Assembly (NCBI GenBank): GCA_002746535.1
Contig: NVWA01000017.1
Span: 1 to 64,000, forward strand
Direction: 5' to 3'
DNA: 64,000 nucleotides
Source: Planctomycetota bacterium
GTDB taxonomy: Bacteria > Planctomycetota > GCA-2746535
Numbering within the stretch: position 1 is the stretch's first letter; every line of letters starts with the position of its first letter. Under the pieces are notes generated by a model. The model had not been told where the DNA came from and ran no database searches. It was given only the letters and a program-made list of their open reading frames with translations. The translations under genes and the position numbers were made by a program. Shown in pieces: positions 34,561 to 42,089 of the stretch.

Positions 34561-35838
34561 ATGTCTGTAAAAAGTGGAACAACATTTGAAATTGAGATTT
34601 ACAAGAAGTACTACAACCTTGTTTATTCAACTTGTATGAGATGTTTATATAACAAAGATTTAATTGACGATGCTGCTCAATCAACTTTTCTGCTTTTTAT
34701 TAAGCGTGAAGAAAAAATTAAAAATGATTTGAGCACTTGGTTTTATTGGGCATCAAGAAATATTTGTATTGTTATAAACAGAAAAGAGAAAAAACATTTC
34801 ATTCTTGATGTCGAATTGGTTGAAAATGAAGAATACCAAGATGACATTTGTCTTGGTAAATTAATAGACTCGTTACCGAAAAAGAAAAGAGAGCTGCTTT
34901 TAATGAGATTTTATGATAATTTAAGTTATCAAGAAATTTCAGAGAGAACAAATTCAAAAGAAGTGAATATACGTAAAATAATTGAGCGAACAATTACTTT
35001 ATTACAATCTAAATTCAAAAAGAAAGATGTTCTAGTTACTACTTTATTGTCTCAGTTTTTTTATTACAACAAAGCATCAGCTGCGACTTTAAATCCTAAT
35101 ATTTTTATTCTTCAAAATAGTTTAATTCAACAATCAATTGTAAAAGGAGTTGTGAACATGTATTTAATTTCAAAATTAAAGATAGCTGTGTTATGTATGA
35201 TGATTAGCTTAATGCCAGTGGGATTAGTTTTATACGCTGATGGTAATAAAAAAGAGATAGTAACAAATGAACCTATAATTGATGGGGGGCATTTGAGTAA
35301 TAATCTACTAGAAAAGAAACGGATAAAATTGATAAAGGACTTTTTTTTTACTGTATTCAGTAAAGATAGTGAAATATCGAATGCAGTTGAGTATTGTCAC
35401 TTTCCAATTAATTGGAATGGGATACTTACAACAAAAAGCAAGTTTAATTTAGATTTAAAAGCTATTGAAAATAATAAGAAACAAAAGGAATCAATGGAGA
35501 ACTTTATTAATTATGAAGATAGATTTTCTGGAATTGAAAAATATACAGCTATAAATTTTTATAAAAGATTAATAAAACTTGGAAAATTGAAGAGTGAAGA
35601 AGTGAGTTTAAAAGAGTATACAAAAAAATATTTTTTAAAAGAAAAAATGATTTCTACTTTAAAAGCCAAAGGCGTTAAAGATTTTGAAATCTACAAAATT
35701 TGGTTGAAAGATAAATTTGAAAAACAATATTTAACAAAAGGGGAGGAATTCTCTGGTCTTTATTATGTTTTTATTTCAAAAAACAAAGATCCCAAAATAC
35801 TAGGAATGACAATTAGACCCAGGCTTATGTTTAGATAA
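34561..35838 (+). CDS. ECF sigma factor fused to membrane anchor and unknown domain
   Basis: A 425-residue protein. Residues 1-160 are ECF sigma region 2 (LIDDAAQSTFLLFIK, STWFYWASRNICIVINRK) and region 4 (LLLMRFYDNLSYQEISERT). Then come the paralogue-specific linker NIFILQNSLIQQSIVKGV, a membrane helix near 205-225 and a Lys-rich helical C-terminal domain of about 190 residues unlike the other two fusions. Inside the frame, AAAGGAG is followed 8 bases later by ATG at the membrane segment. The close similarity of N-terminal halves and upstream DNA to the 37119 gene indicates duplication followed by exchange or replacement of the sensor domain. Confidence 0.8.
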   Translation: MSVKSGTTFEIEIYKKYYNLVYSTCMRCLYNKDLIDDAAQSTFLLFIKREEKIKNDLSTWFYWASRNICIVINRKEKKHFILDVELVENEEYQDDICLGKLIDSLPKKKRELLLMRFYDNLSYQEISERTNSKEVNIRKIIERTITLLQSKFKKKDVLVTTLLSQFFYYNKASAATLNPNIFILQNSLIQQSIVKGVVNMYLISKLKIAVLCMMISLMPVGLVLYADGNKKEIVTNEPIIDGGHLSNNLLEKKRIKLIKDFFFTVFSKDSEISNAVEYCHFPINWNGILTTKSKFNLDLKAIENNKKQKESMENFINYEDRFSGIEKYTAINFYKRLIKLGKLKSEEVSLKEYTKKYFLKEKMISTLKAKGVKDFEIYKIWLKDKFEKQYLTKGEEFSGLYYVFISKNKDPKILGMTIRPRLMFR

Positions 35839-35849
35839 ATTAATTTGTT

Positions 35850-35883
35850 GCTGTCGATGGCTCTAATTTGAGTTGCCGACAGC
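35850..35883 (+). terminator. Stem-loop after sigma fusion gene
   Basis: GCTGTCG (35850-35856) pairs with CGACAGC (35877-35883), with additional inner GGC/GCC pairing. No T-run follows, so an intrinsic terminator is only possible. Confidence 0.4.
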
Positions 35884-35935
35884 TATCCGTAAGAGTAAAA
35901 AATCCGCCCTCAAGAACAAATCCTCTTAACCGACC

Positions 35936-36020
35936 GGCAAACCTTGGTATTATGCTTTAATACTTTATTGAGAGATAGCTTGGTTAAAAAAATGTTATAT
36001 CCTATTGTTGTTTGTAGTTT
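35936..36020 (+). repeat. Family 1 dispersed repeat, copy 5
   Basis: GGCAAACCTTGGTATTATGC, GAGAGATAGCTTGGTTAAA and ATATCCTATTGTTGTTTG. The -10-like core is TATTAT here, which weakens a promoter reading. The tail TCCTATTGTTGTTTG also occurs at 12329. Confidence 0.7.
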
Positions 36021-36085
36021 TATTTCAGAATTAGAATAATAAAATTGCCCTTCGATGATATCGAGTAAAGTAAAAAGGGATTTAA

Positions 36086-36751
36086 ATGAATAAAAATTTA
36101 ACAAAAGTGAGCCTATCAGTAGAAGAAATTGAACAATATAATAGAAATGGATTTTTGTTAATTTCAAATTTAATTTCGTTGGGTTTTTTAGAAAATATAA
36201 AAATTAATATAAAAAAAGTAATGAGTCAAATGGGCAGAGGTATTCGGGAGAATAGTTATTACAAAGATTCTCATTTAAGTGAATTGATATCTGACATGAC
36301 CTTACATCATATGGCGGGACAATTATTAGATGGAAAGTCTTCAAGATATAGTTCGCTGTTGCAATTAAAAAAAGCTAAAACGGGCAAATTTATTTTTCAC
36401 CGCGACAATCAGTATATAAAATTTGATGGTCCAGGTTTAAATTTTTGGTTTGCGATTACTTCCACAACCTCTGAAAACGGTTGTTTGAAGGTCATTCCGT
36501 GGTCACATGTTAGCATTGAAAAGGACGTTGATGACTATGAAGAGAGTGAAATAATTTCAGTTCCAATGAATGCTGGAGACTGCTTAGTTTTTAATCGTCT
36601 AACATTACATGGATCTGGAATTAATGAAACTGAATATGATCGACTGGGGTACTCGATTGAGTTTCACAGAAATGATGTTAACGCATTTAATGGGAAGGGA
36701 TGGGATCTCTTGGTTGATAAAAAACCAATTGAGGATAAGCTGAATTGTTGA
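36086..36751 (+). CDS. Phytanoyl-CoA dioxygenase (PhyH) family oxygenase
   Basis: A 221-residue non-heme Fe(II)/2-oxoglutarate oxygenase. The metal triad is visible as His105 and Asp107 in FIFHRDNQ and His175 in LTLHGSG, with a downstream Arg in YDRLGYSIEF likely binding 2-oxoglutarate. The N-terminal YNRNGFLLISNL is typical of the family. These enzymes hydroxylate diverse small molecules; the substrate is not predictable. It is cytoplasmic and transcribed alone between two sigma fusion genes. Confidence 0.85.
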   Translation: MNKNLTKVSLSVEEIEQYNRNGFLLISNLISLGFLENIKINIKKVMSQMGRGIRENSYYKDSHLSELISDMTLHHMAGQLLDGKSSRYSSLLQLKKAKTGKFIFHRDNQYIKFDGPGLNFWFAITSTTSENGCLKVIPWSHVSIEKDVDDYEESEIISVPMNAGDCLVFNRLTLHGSGINETEYDRLGYSIEFHRNDVNAFNGKGWDLLVDKKPIEDKLNC

Positions 36752-36837
36752 AATTAGTCCCCGTTAGTCTGAAATTAAGATTGACGACTAATTTTACCAG
36801 TCAACTATCCAAAATAGTTCCCCTTACCCCGATAGTT

Positions 36838-36930
36838 CAAAATCATCCTCTGCCTCGAATTTCACTTTAATTCGCTTTAGAATGAGTCAAATTTCTAAAT
36901 TATCACTAGTTACCAATTTGCGACACCACC
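36838..36930 (+). repeat. Family A two-hairpin repeat, copy 5 (shortened)
   Basis: CTCGAATTTCACTTTAATTCG keeps a perfect stem (CGAATT/AATTCG) although both arms differ from copy 1 (CGATTT/AAATCG), a compensatory change. It is preceded by TTCCCCTTACCCC. Confidence 0.65.
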
Positions 36931-37005
36931 AAAACTCACACCTAAGAATTCTGCTTGGTGAGTTAAAGGAATGGTGAACCAAGCAAATAAATTATTCCTC
37001 CTAGT

Positions 37006-37021
37006 GTTTTCAACCAGAAAC
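37006..37021 (+). promoter_or_regulatory. Conserved upstream motif of sigma fusion paralogue
   Basis: GTTTTCAACCAGAAAC, identical to 34451-34466, ends 98 bases before the start codon at 37119. Confidence 0.45.
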
Positions 37022-37118
37022 ATTTTTGATATAATTTAAAATTATTTTATTTTGTTGCCACATTTTACGCATTCAAATGTCATCTTAGATAATGAGATAA
37101 AACTTAATCAGGTATTTT

Positions 37119-38387
37119 ATGTCAGAAAAAATAAACACAGCTTTTGAAAAGGAAATATATAAAAAGTATTACACTCTTGTGAGTTTAACCTGTTCAAGAA
37201 GATTGATTCAGAAAGATTTAATTGATGATGCCGTTCAATCAACTTTTTTGCTTTATATTAAAGAACAAAATAAGATCAAATCTAACTTGAGTACTTGGTT
37301 TTATTGGGCTTCTAAAAATGTATGTATTGTTATGAATCGACGAGTTAAAGATCATGTTGAAATCAACGATAATATGGTTGAGAAACAAGAAAATCAAAAT
37401 GATGTTTGTCTAGATAAATTGATTTCCTCATTACCAAAGAAGAAGAGGGACTTGCTTCTAATGAAGTATTATGAGAATATGAGTAATAAAGAAATTGCTG
37501 AAAAAACAAGTGGCAAAGAATCAAGTATTAAAAGTACCATAGAGCGAACAATATCTCTTCTACAAACTAAATTCAAAAAGAAAGATGTTTTGGTTACAGC
37601 TTTACTTGCTCAATTATTTCATGTAAACAAAGCTTCAGCATCGACATTAAGTTCCAGTAGTTTTATCCTTCAAAATAGTTTAATTCAACAATCAATTGTT
37701 AAAGGAGTTTCAACAATGTTACTTATTTCTAAAATTAATTTTTCCCTTATTCTTTGCACAGCGATGTTATTTACAATGTCTGTTTTTGTTATTGCAACAA
37801 ATGATAGCCCTAAAGAAAACAAATTAGACGAAAGAACTATAAGCGACCCTAATCATGAAAAAAAGAATTCTGAAAATTGGGGGAAAATTGTAAAGGGGCT
37901 GCAATTGTCAATCAAATTTGAAAAGTTAACAGCTGACAAGTCTAAAGGGGAATCACTTGTTGGAATTGTTAAAGTAAAAAATTCAGGAAAAAAAACAATA
38001 ATGTTAGATAAAGGGATGGCGCCATGGGGCAAGCTTTTCAAGGTAACAGTAAAGTCTAAAACAGGAATAACAAAAAAAATTCCAAGTTTTGGTAGGGGAG
38101 TGAGAGCTTCTGAGGAAGAAAGAAATAAAGACTTTGTTGAATTGAAACCTAATGAAATATGTACCATATTTGAATTTTATAGAAGCGGTTCAGTAAGGCC
38201 CCCTCCAAAAGCTTTAAATGCCTATCTTCAAGGCCGACAACATTCATGGGATTTGAAGCCCGGCTCACATAAAATAACCGTAGAATATAAAAATACTAAA
38301 ACAGCACCTGCGGGTTATAAAGGTAAGATTAAGTTTTGGACAGGAACAATATCGACTTCATCTATAAAAATAGATATCTTGAAATAG
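37119..38387 (+). CDS. ECF sigma factor fused to membrane anchor and Ig-like domain
   Basis: A 422-residue paralogue of the 34561 protein. Sigma region 2 (LIDDAVQSTFLLYIK, STWFYWASKNVCIVMNRR) and region 4 (LLLMKYYENMSNKEIAEKT) lie in residues 1-160. The linker SFILQNSLIQQSIVKGV and a membrane helix (about 203-222) follow. The C-terminal 170 residues look like a beta-sandwich (GLQLSIKFEKL, GIVKVKNSGKKTIML, ELKPNEICTIFEF, LKPGSHKITVEY), similar in style to Ig-like or intracellular-proteinase-inhibitor folds. AAAGGAG lies 8 bases before an internal ATG at the membrane segment. The C-terminal domain should face the periplasm. Confidence 0.8.
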   Translation: MSEKINTAFEKEIYKKYYTLVSLTCSRRLIQKDLIDDAVQSTFLLYIKEQNKIKSNLSTWFYWASKNVCIVMNRRVKDHVEINDNMVEKQENQNDVCLDKLISSLPKKKRDLLLMKYYENMSNKEIAEKTSGKESSIKSTIERTISLLQTKFKKKDVLVTALLAQLFHVNKASASTLSSSSFILQNSLIQQSIVKGVSTMLLISKINFSLILCTAMLFTMSVFVIATNDSPKENKLDERTISDPNHEKKNSENWGKIVKGLQLSIKFEKLTADKSKGESLVGIVKVKNSGKKTIMLDKGMAPWGKLFKVTVKSKTGITKKIPSFGRGVRASEEERNKDFVELKPNEICTIFEFYRSGSVRPPPKALNAYLQGRQHSWDLKPGSHKITVEYKNTKTAPAGYKGKIKFWTGTISTSSIKIDILK

Positions 38388-38600
38388 CCGAACTATTTCA
38401 ATGGCATAGAAATATAAAAGGACAATTTAATTTTAATAATTTAAATGGTTTGGAATGTCGTAAGGTCAGTTAACTGAGCTCGGTTCATTATTGTAGGTTG
38501 ATGTGCAATTAATCGACAGCCATTAAGAAATAGTTAATCCAGAAAAAAGAAGAACAGCCATTAGCATATAGATGTATTTGCTTTTCATTTGATAGTTTTG

Positions 38601-39368
38601 TTATATTTTCTGAACTGTTTGCAAGACCGTGTATTCAATGCCTTGTGAAGTAAATGAAGAGACTACCATTGTTCTATTGAACTGCTGAACAATGTCTTCA
38701 TTGATATTGAAATTTAGATTGTTAATTTTAATCAGATACCGTGTGCTAATAGAAACATGTTGGCCATCTAATTGGTGCGTCCAAAAGGACTTCCTATCAT
38801 TATCGGTCATTTTTATTGGTTCCCCTAATCGGCTAATGATATCATGACGTTTGATTTCGAACCAACGACCACCTTCTCTTTTCATGACTTGAAGGGTGAG
38901 TACAATTTTTTGGGCATCGTCAGCGCGTTTTCCAGCATATAGTGTTTTACCTGCTTGAATATTCAGCTTGCCGTTTTCATAGGATAGCCATTGAATACCT
39001 TCTGGGAAAACAAGGTCAATCTCTGAGGCTATTTCTTTGATCTCTTGAATGCTCGGCCTTTGATGGTTTTCTTTTTGGTGACCGACGGAGGTCTGTATTG
39101 CGTCAAAGTGATCACTTTGATTAATACCCCATATAAAATTTATCGTCAATAAGATAATTGCGGCACATAATAAGCCTCTAGTGAAATACAACTTTTTGGT
39201 AGCGACATGTAGATTCAATTCAAGAAGGTGATTTGAGTTGCTAGACATTTTGGCAATTATTTTTTGAATTAGCTTCTCTTCATTCTTATCGGATAAAGTC
39301 GATTGCTTTGACCATGCCATTAATTTTTGATCGAGATGTTCCTTGTTTTTCATTTTAATTGTTTCCAA
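38601..39368 (-). CDS. Probable anti-sigma factor with one membrane helix
   Basis: A 255-residue protein whose ATG overlaps the end of the sigma gene by 14 bases. Residues 1-60 are a helical cytoplasmic part (HLDQKLMAWSKQSTLSDKNE), residues 69-88 a membrane helix (LCAAIILLTINFIWGI), and the rest an extracytoplasmic domain with FPEGIQWLSYENGKLNIQAG and ISTRYLIKINN. No ZAS zinc motif (HxxxCxxC) is present. Position and topology match anti-sigma factors that hold their ECF partner at the membrane. The family itself is not recognised. Confidence 0.65.
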   Translation of the reverse strand: METIKMKNKEHLDQKLMAWSKQSTLSDKNEEKLIQKIIAKMSSNSNHLLELNLHVATKKLYFTRGLLCAAIILLTINFIWGINQSDHFDAIQTSVGHQKENHQRPSIQEIKEIASEIDLVFPEGIQWLSYENGKLNIQAGKTLYAGKRADDAQKIVLTLQVMKREGGRWFEIKRHDIISRLGEPIKMTDNDRKSFWTHQLDGQHVSISTRYLIKINNLNFNINEDIVQQFNRTMVVSSFTSQGIEYTVLQTVQKI

Positions 39369-39900
39369 TCTTTTCGTTTAATATTTTTCGAGCCTGGTGT
39401 ATTCTCCAGTAAACCGTTGCTTTCTGGCATCCTAGTATTCTTGCAATTTCGTTAATATCTTTATTTTCAATAGTTGATAGTAATAGGGCTACGCGTAATT
39501 TATCAGGGAGTGCTTGTATGTGTTGATTGATTTCTTTCAGCTCTTCTTGCTCTAAATGAAATTCTTCAGGGGATGGTGCTGTTGATTGCTCATCAAGGAT
39601 TGCAATATCAATCATTTGATAGCGTGTATTTTTTTTCTTATAGTTCAACGCCATGTTGATTCCAATTTGACAGAGCCATGTCGAAAAAGTGCTTCTGCCT
39701 TTAAATGAATCGATTTTTTCATAAACTTTTAAAAAGGTATCTTGAACAATATCATCGGCCGTTTCTACGTCATAAACAATGCGGTAAATGAGGTTACGTA
39801 ATTTAGAAATATGTCGACGAACCAGCTCTTCAAAAATAGCAGGATCTTTTTTTTCAAGATACAGTTGGATCAGCTGCTCTTCACTTAGTTTTTGTACCAA
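39355..39900 (-). CDS. ECF-type RNA polymerase sigma factor
   Basis: A 181-residue stand-alone ECF sigma factor. Region 2 has YDVETADDIVQDTFLKVYEK and FSTWLCQIGINMALNY; region 4 has LPDKLRVALLLSTIENKDIN and IARILGCQKATVYWRIHQAR, the helix-turn-helix that reads the -35 element. It is similar to RpoE/SigW-type factors in length and order. It is translationally coupled to the probable anti-sigma gene and divergent from the envelope gene set at 40145, which it may control from the shared 220-base promoter region. Confidence 0.92.
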   Translation of the reverse strand: MVQKLSEEQLIQLYLEKKDPAIFEELVRRHISKLRNLIYRIVYDVETADDIVQDTFLKVYEKIDSFKGRSTFSTWLCQIGINMALNYKKKNTRYQMIDIAILDEQSTAPSPEEFHLEQEELKEINQHIQALPDKLRVALLLSTIENKDINEIARILGCQKATVYWRIHQARKILNEKIGNN

Positions 39901-40144
39901 AGAGGACTTCCTGAATACTTTATGAATTGGTTGATTTCATCTTATTATACCTATGACAATAGAATTGAAGGAAGCTTTGATCTTTTTTAGATTTTTTAAG
40001 AAATACTCAGAAATATCGACAAAGGGATCGAAAAGCACAGATGCTAACTATTATTTAGATGATTTTCACCATTTATTAAAATAAATCAAATATTTCAGCA
40101 TCAATTTTGTCAAAGGCTTAATGATAGAAATTAAGGAAATGACC

Positions 40145-41095
40145 ATGGTAAAAATGATATCAATTGTAGTAATGATCCTGATCGTTTGTAGTTGTCTAAA
40201 TATTTTGGCAAAAGAAAAGGTTCCTTTTCTTCTTTTAGATAAGGCTCCCCATGCTTATTTTTCTGAGAAAGAAGTGTCGCTCGTTTGGGTGAAGCAATCC
40301 AACTTTCCAAAAAAATACTCATCCCTTGAAATTCGATTGGTGTATGCTGGCCGTACTATAAAAATGAAACGCATAGCGTCTGGCGATCCAATAGAGTTTA
40401 AATTTAAACTGGCCGGTTTAAAAGAAGGCATTGTAGCAAAGACAAAAATATCCTTATCAATTCTTGATGAAGATGATCAGCAACTTAGGACCATGACGGA
40501 AACAATTTATCTATTTGCATCAACCATGAGCTCCGAGTATCAAGCAAGATTAAAAAAGATCAATGTTGGTGTATATGCTGAAAAAGATGGTGATATTAAA
40601 ATGTTCTTAGAGGCCAGTGGCATACCATTTCAGAAAGTTGATGAGATTAGTGATTTCAAAGGCAAATGGCTGCTTGTTGCTGGGATTGATTTTGAAGACA
40701 TGGAGGGTTTCGATAAAGAGCTTCTTACTTTAATGGATAAAGGTGTTTCTGTACTAATCTTAGCGACTGAGATGAAAGGTCTTTTCACCATCCCTGATGC
40801 CTCGGGACGTTTAGAATTTCTTGGTCGTGATTGTATAAAACGCTATGAGAAATTATTAAATGATCTTTATTGGGCAAAAAATAAAAAAATGGTTAAGTCC
40901 AAAGGCCTTTTGAAGCCCTTAGATGATACCGTTGGTATCGAATTTTCTAGTACTAATAAGGGATGGAGTTGGATAGAATATCGTAAGAAAAAGGCTCGCT
41001 TGATTTTTTGTGGATGGGACTTATTAGGCACCTATCAGGAAAGTCCACTTGCGAGTTATTTTTTATTAAAAGTATTAACAAATAAATCAAAATAA
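40145..41095 (+). CDS. Exported protein with amidotransferase-like C-terminal half
   Basis: ATG at 40145 is preferred (AAGGA 8 bases upstream, followed directly by the signal sequence MISIVVMILIVCSCLNILA); the frame opens at 40121. About 316 residues. The first half is beta-rich (LEIRLVYAGRTIKM, IEFKFKLAGLKEG). The second half (FDKELLTLMDKGVSVLILATE, KKKARLIFCGWDLLGTYQE) resembles the fold of glutamine amidotransferase-like domains found in carbohydrate-processing proteins, without a clear catalytic Cys. The Cys pair CSC could also be a lipobox. It is the first gene of a likely operon with the CsgG-like genes. Confidence 0.5.
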   Translation: MVKMISIVVMILIVCSCLNILAKEKVPFLLLDKAPHAYFSEKEVSLVWVKQSNFPKKYSSLEIRLVYAGRTIKMKRIASGDPIEFKFKLAGLKEGIVAKTKISLSILDEDDQQLRTMTETIYLFASTMSSEYQARLKKINVGVYAEKDGDIKMFLEASGIPFQKVDEISDFKGKWLLVAGIDFEDMEGFDKELLTLMDKGVSVLILATEMKGLFTIPDASGRLEFLGRDCIKRYEKLLNDLYWAKNKKMVKSKGLLKPLDDTVGIEFSSTNKGWSWIEYRKKKARLIFCGWDLLGTYQESPLASYFLLKVLTNKSK

Positions 41096-41116
41096 AATTT
41101 AAAATTGGAGTTAATT

Positions 41117-42088
41117 ATGAGATCGATCAATGTTATTTTAAAAAAATATAAGCTGGGTTATATATTATTCAGCTTGATGTTCATGGCATTTATGATGCCG
41201 ACGCCAGCACGTAGTGCACCAAAGAAAAAGACAAAAAAATATCCTGTCGCCATAATGACTTTTTCAGAGAGAGGTAGTGGGATGAAAGGTAAAGGCGCTA
41301 ATGTAAGCGATTTGCTTTTTGCTGGTATGGTGGAAAATCCATTTCTTTATCTTGTTGAAAGAGCCGAATTGTCCAAAATTATTAAAGAGCAAGAGTTAAA
41401 CTTATCGGGCTTAGTTTCTCAAGAGACAGCTATTAAAGTTGGGCGCTTAGTAGGTGCTAAGATTCTTATTACTGGTTCAGTTTTTAAGGTCGGTAAAAAA
41501 ATATATATTGTGGCCAAAATTATTAGTACTGAAACAGGCAAGGTCTTAGGGAAAAGTGCCAATGGTACAGATGAAATCGATGTATTAGCATTGAAGTTAG
41601 CTAAATCGCTTGGGAAAGTAATCAAAGACTCAGCGGCTGATTTGTTTGGTCCGGTAGTCACCAAAAAAGAACGTATTACTACTTTGAAGACTGCCACTAA
41701 AGGTAAAAAATTACCCACAGCGATGATTAGTATAGTGGAGAAGCATATTGGCAAATCAGTTATCGATCCAGCTGCTGAAACTGAAATGATTTTTATTTAC
41801 AAAGCCATCGGTGGTGTCACATTAGATGCTAAAGAAGGTAAGAAGGAAGATGCCGAGATATTTATCAAAGGTGAGGGCTTTAGTGAATTTGCCCGAAAAA
41901 CCGGCAAACTTATTAGCGTGAAAGCGAGACTTGAAGTGAAAGTCCTCGATAAAAACGGTAAAATTATCGCCATCGATAGAGAGACAGTCTGGGCCGTTGA
42001 TTTAACCGAAACAATTGCAGGCAAAACAGCCTTGCAAGAAGCCGCAGCAATCATTGCTTCGCGGTTATTAATTAAATTAGCTAAATAA
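41117..42088 (+). CDS. CsgG/FlgO-like secreted protein
   Basis: The ATG at 41117 has TTGGAG 6 bases upstream; an upstream in-frame TTG at 41105 is less likely. The 323-residue protein has a signal peptide cut near ARSA. Residues 35-160 show the CsgG-like pattern YPVAIMTFSERG, LVERAELSKIIKEQELNLSG, and GRLVGAKILITGSVFKVG. The C-terminal half (KHIGKSVIDPAAETEMIFIY, FARKTGKLISVKARLEVKVL) is a second beta-rich domain with no named family. CsgG relatives form outer-membrane or envelope complexes, but this one lacks an evident lipobox. It sits directly before the 42090 gene with only one base between them. Confidence 0.7.
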   Translation: MRSINVILKKYKLGYILFSLMFMAFMMPTPARSAPKKKTKKYPVAIMTFSERGSGMKGKGANVSDLLFAGMVENPFLYLVERAELSKIIKEQELNLSGLVSQETAIKVGRLVGAKILITGSVFKVGKKIYIVAKIISTETGKVLGKSANGTDEIDVLALKLAKSLGKVIKDSAADLFGPVVTKKERITTLKTATKGKKLPTAMISIVEKHIGKSVIDPAAETEMIFIYKAIGGVTLDAKEGKKEDAEIFIKGEGFSEFARKTGKLISVKARLEVKVLDKNGKIIAIDRETVWAVDLTETIAGKTALQEAAAIIASRLLIKLAK

Positions 42089-42089
42089 T

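Noticed and set aside
2484..36020. Family 1 repeats as attC sites of plus-strand cassettes
   Set aside because: They end in GTTAARA-like sequence, but the expected complementary TYTTAAC was not found after the following genes, unlike the minus-strand sites.
2997..36930. CRISPR array
   Set aside because: The repeats are dispersed between genes at kilobase spacing, vary in sequence and have no spacers or cas genes.
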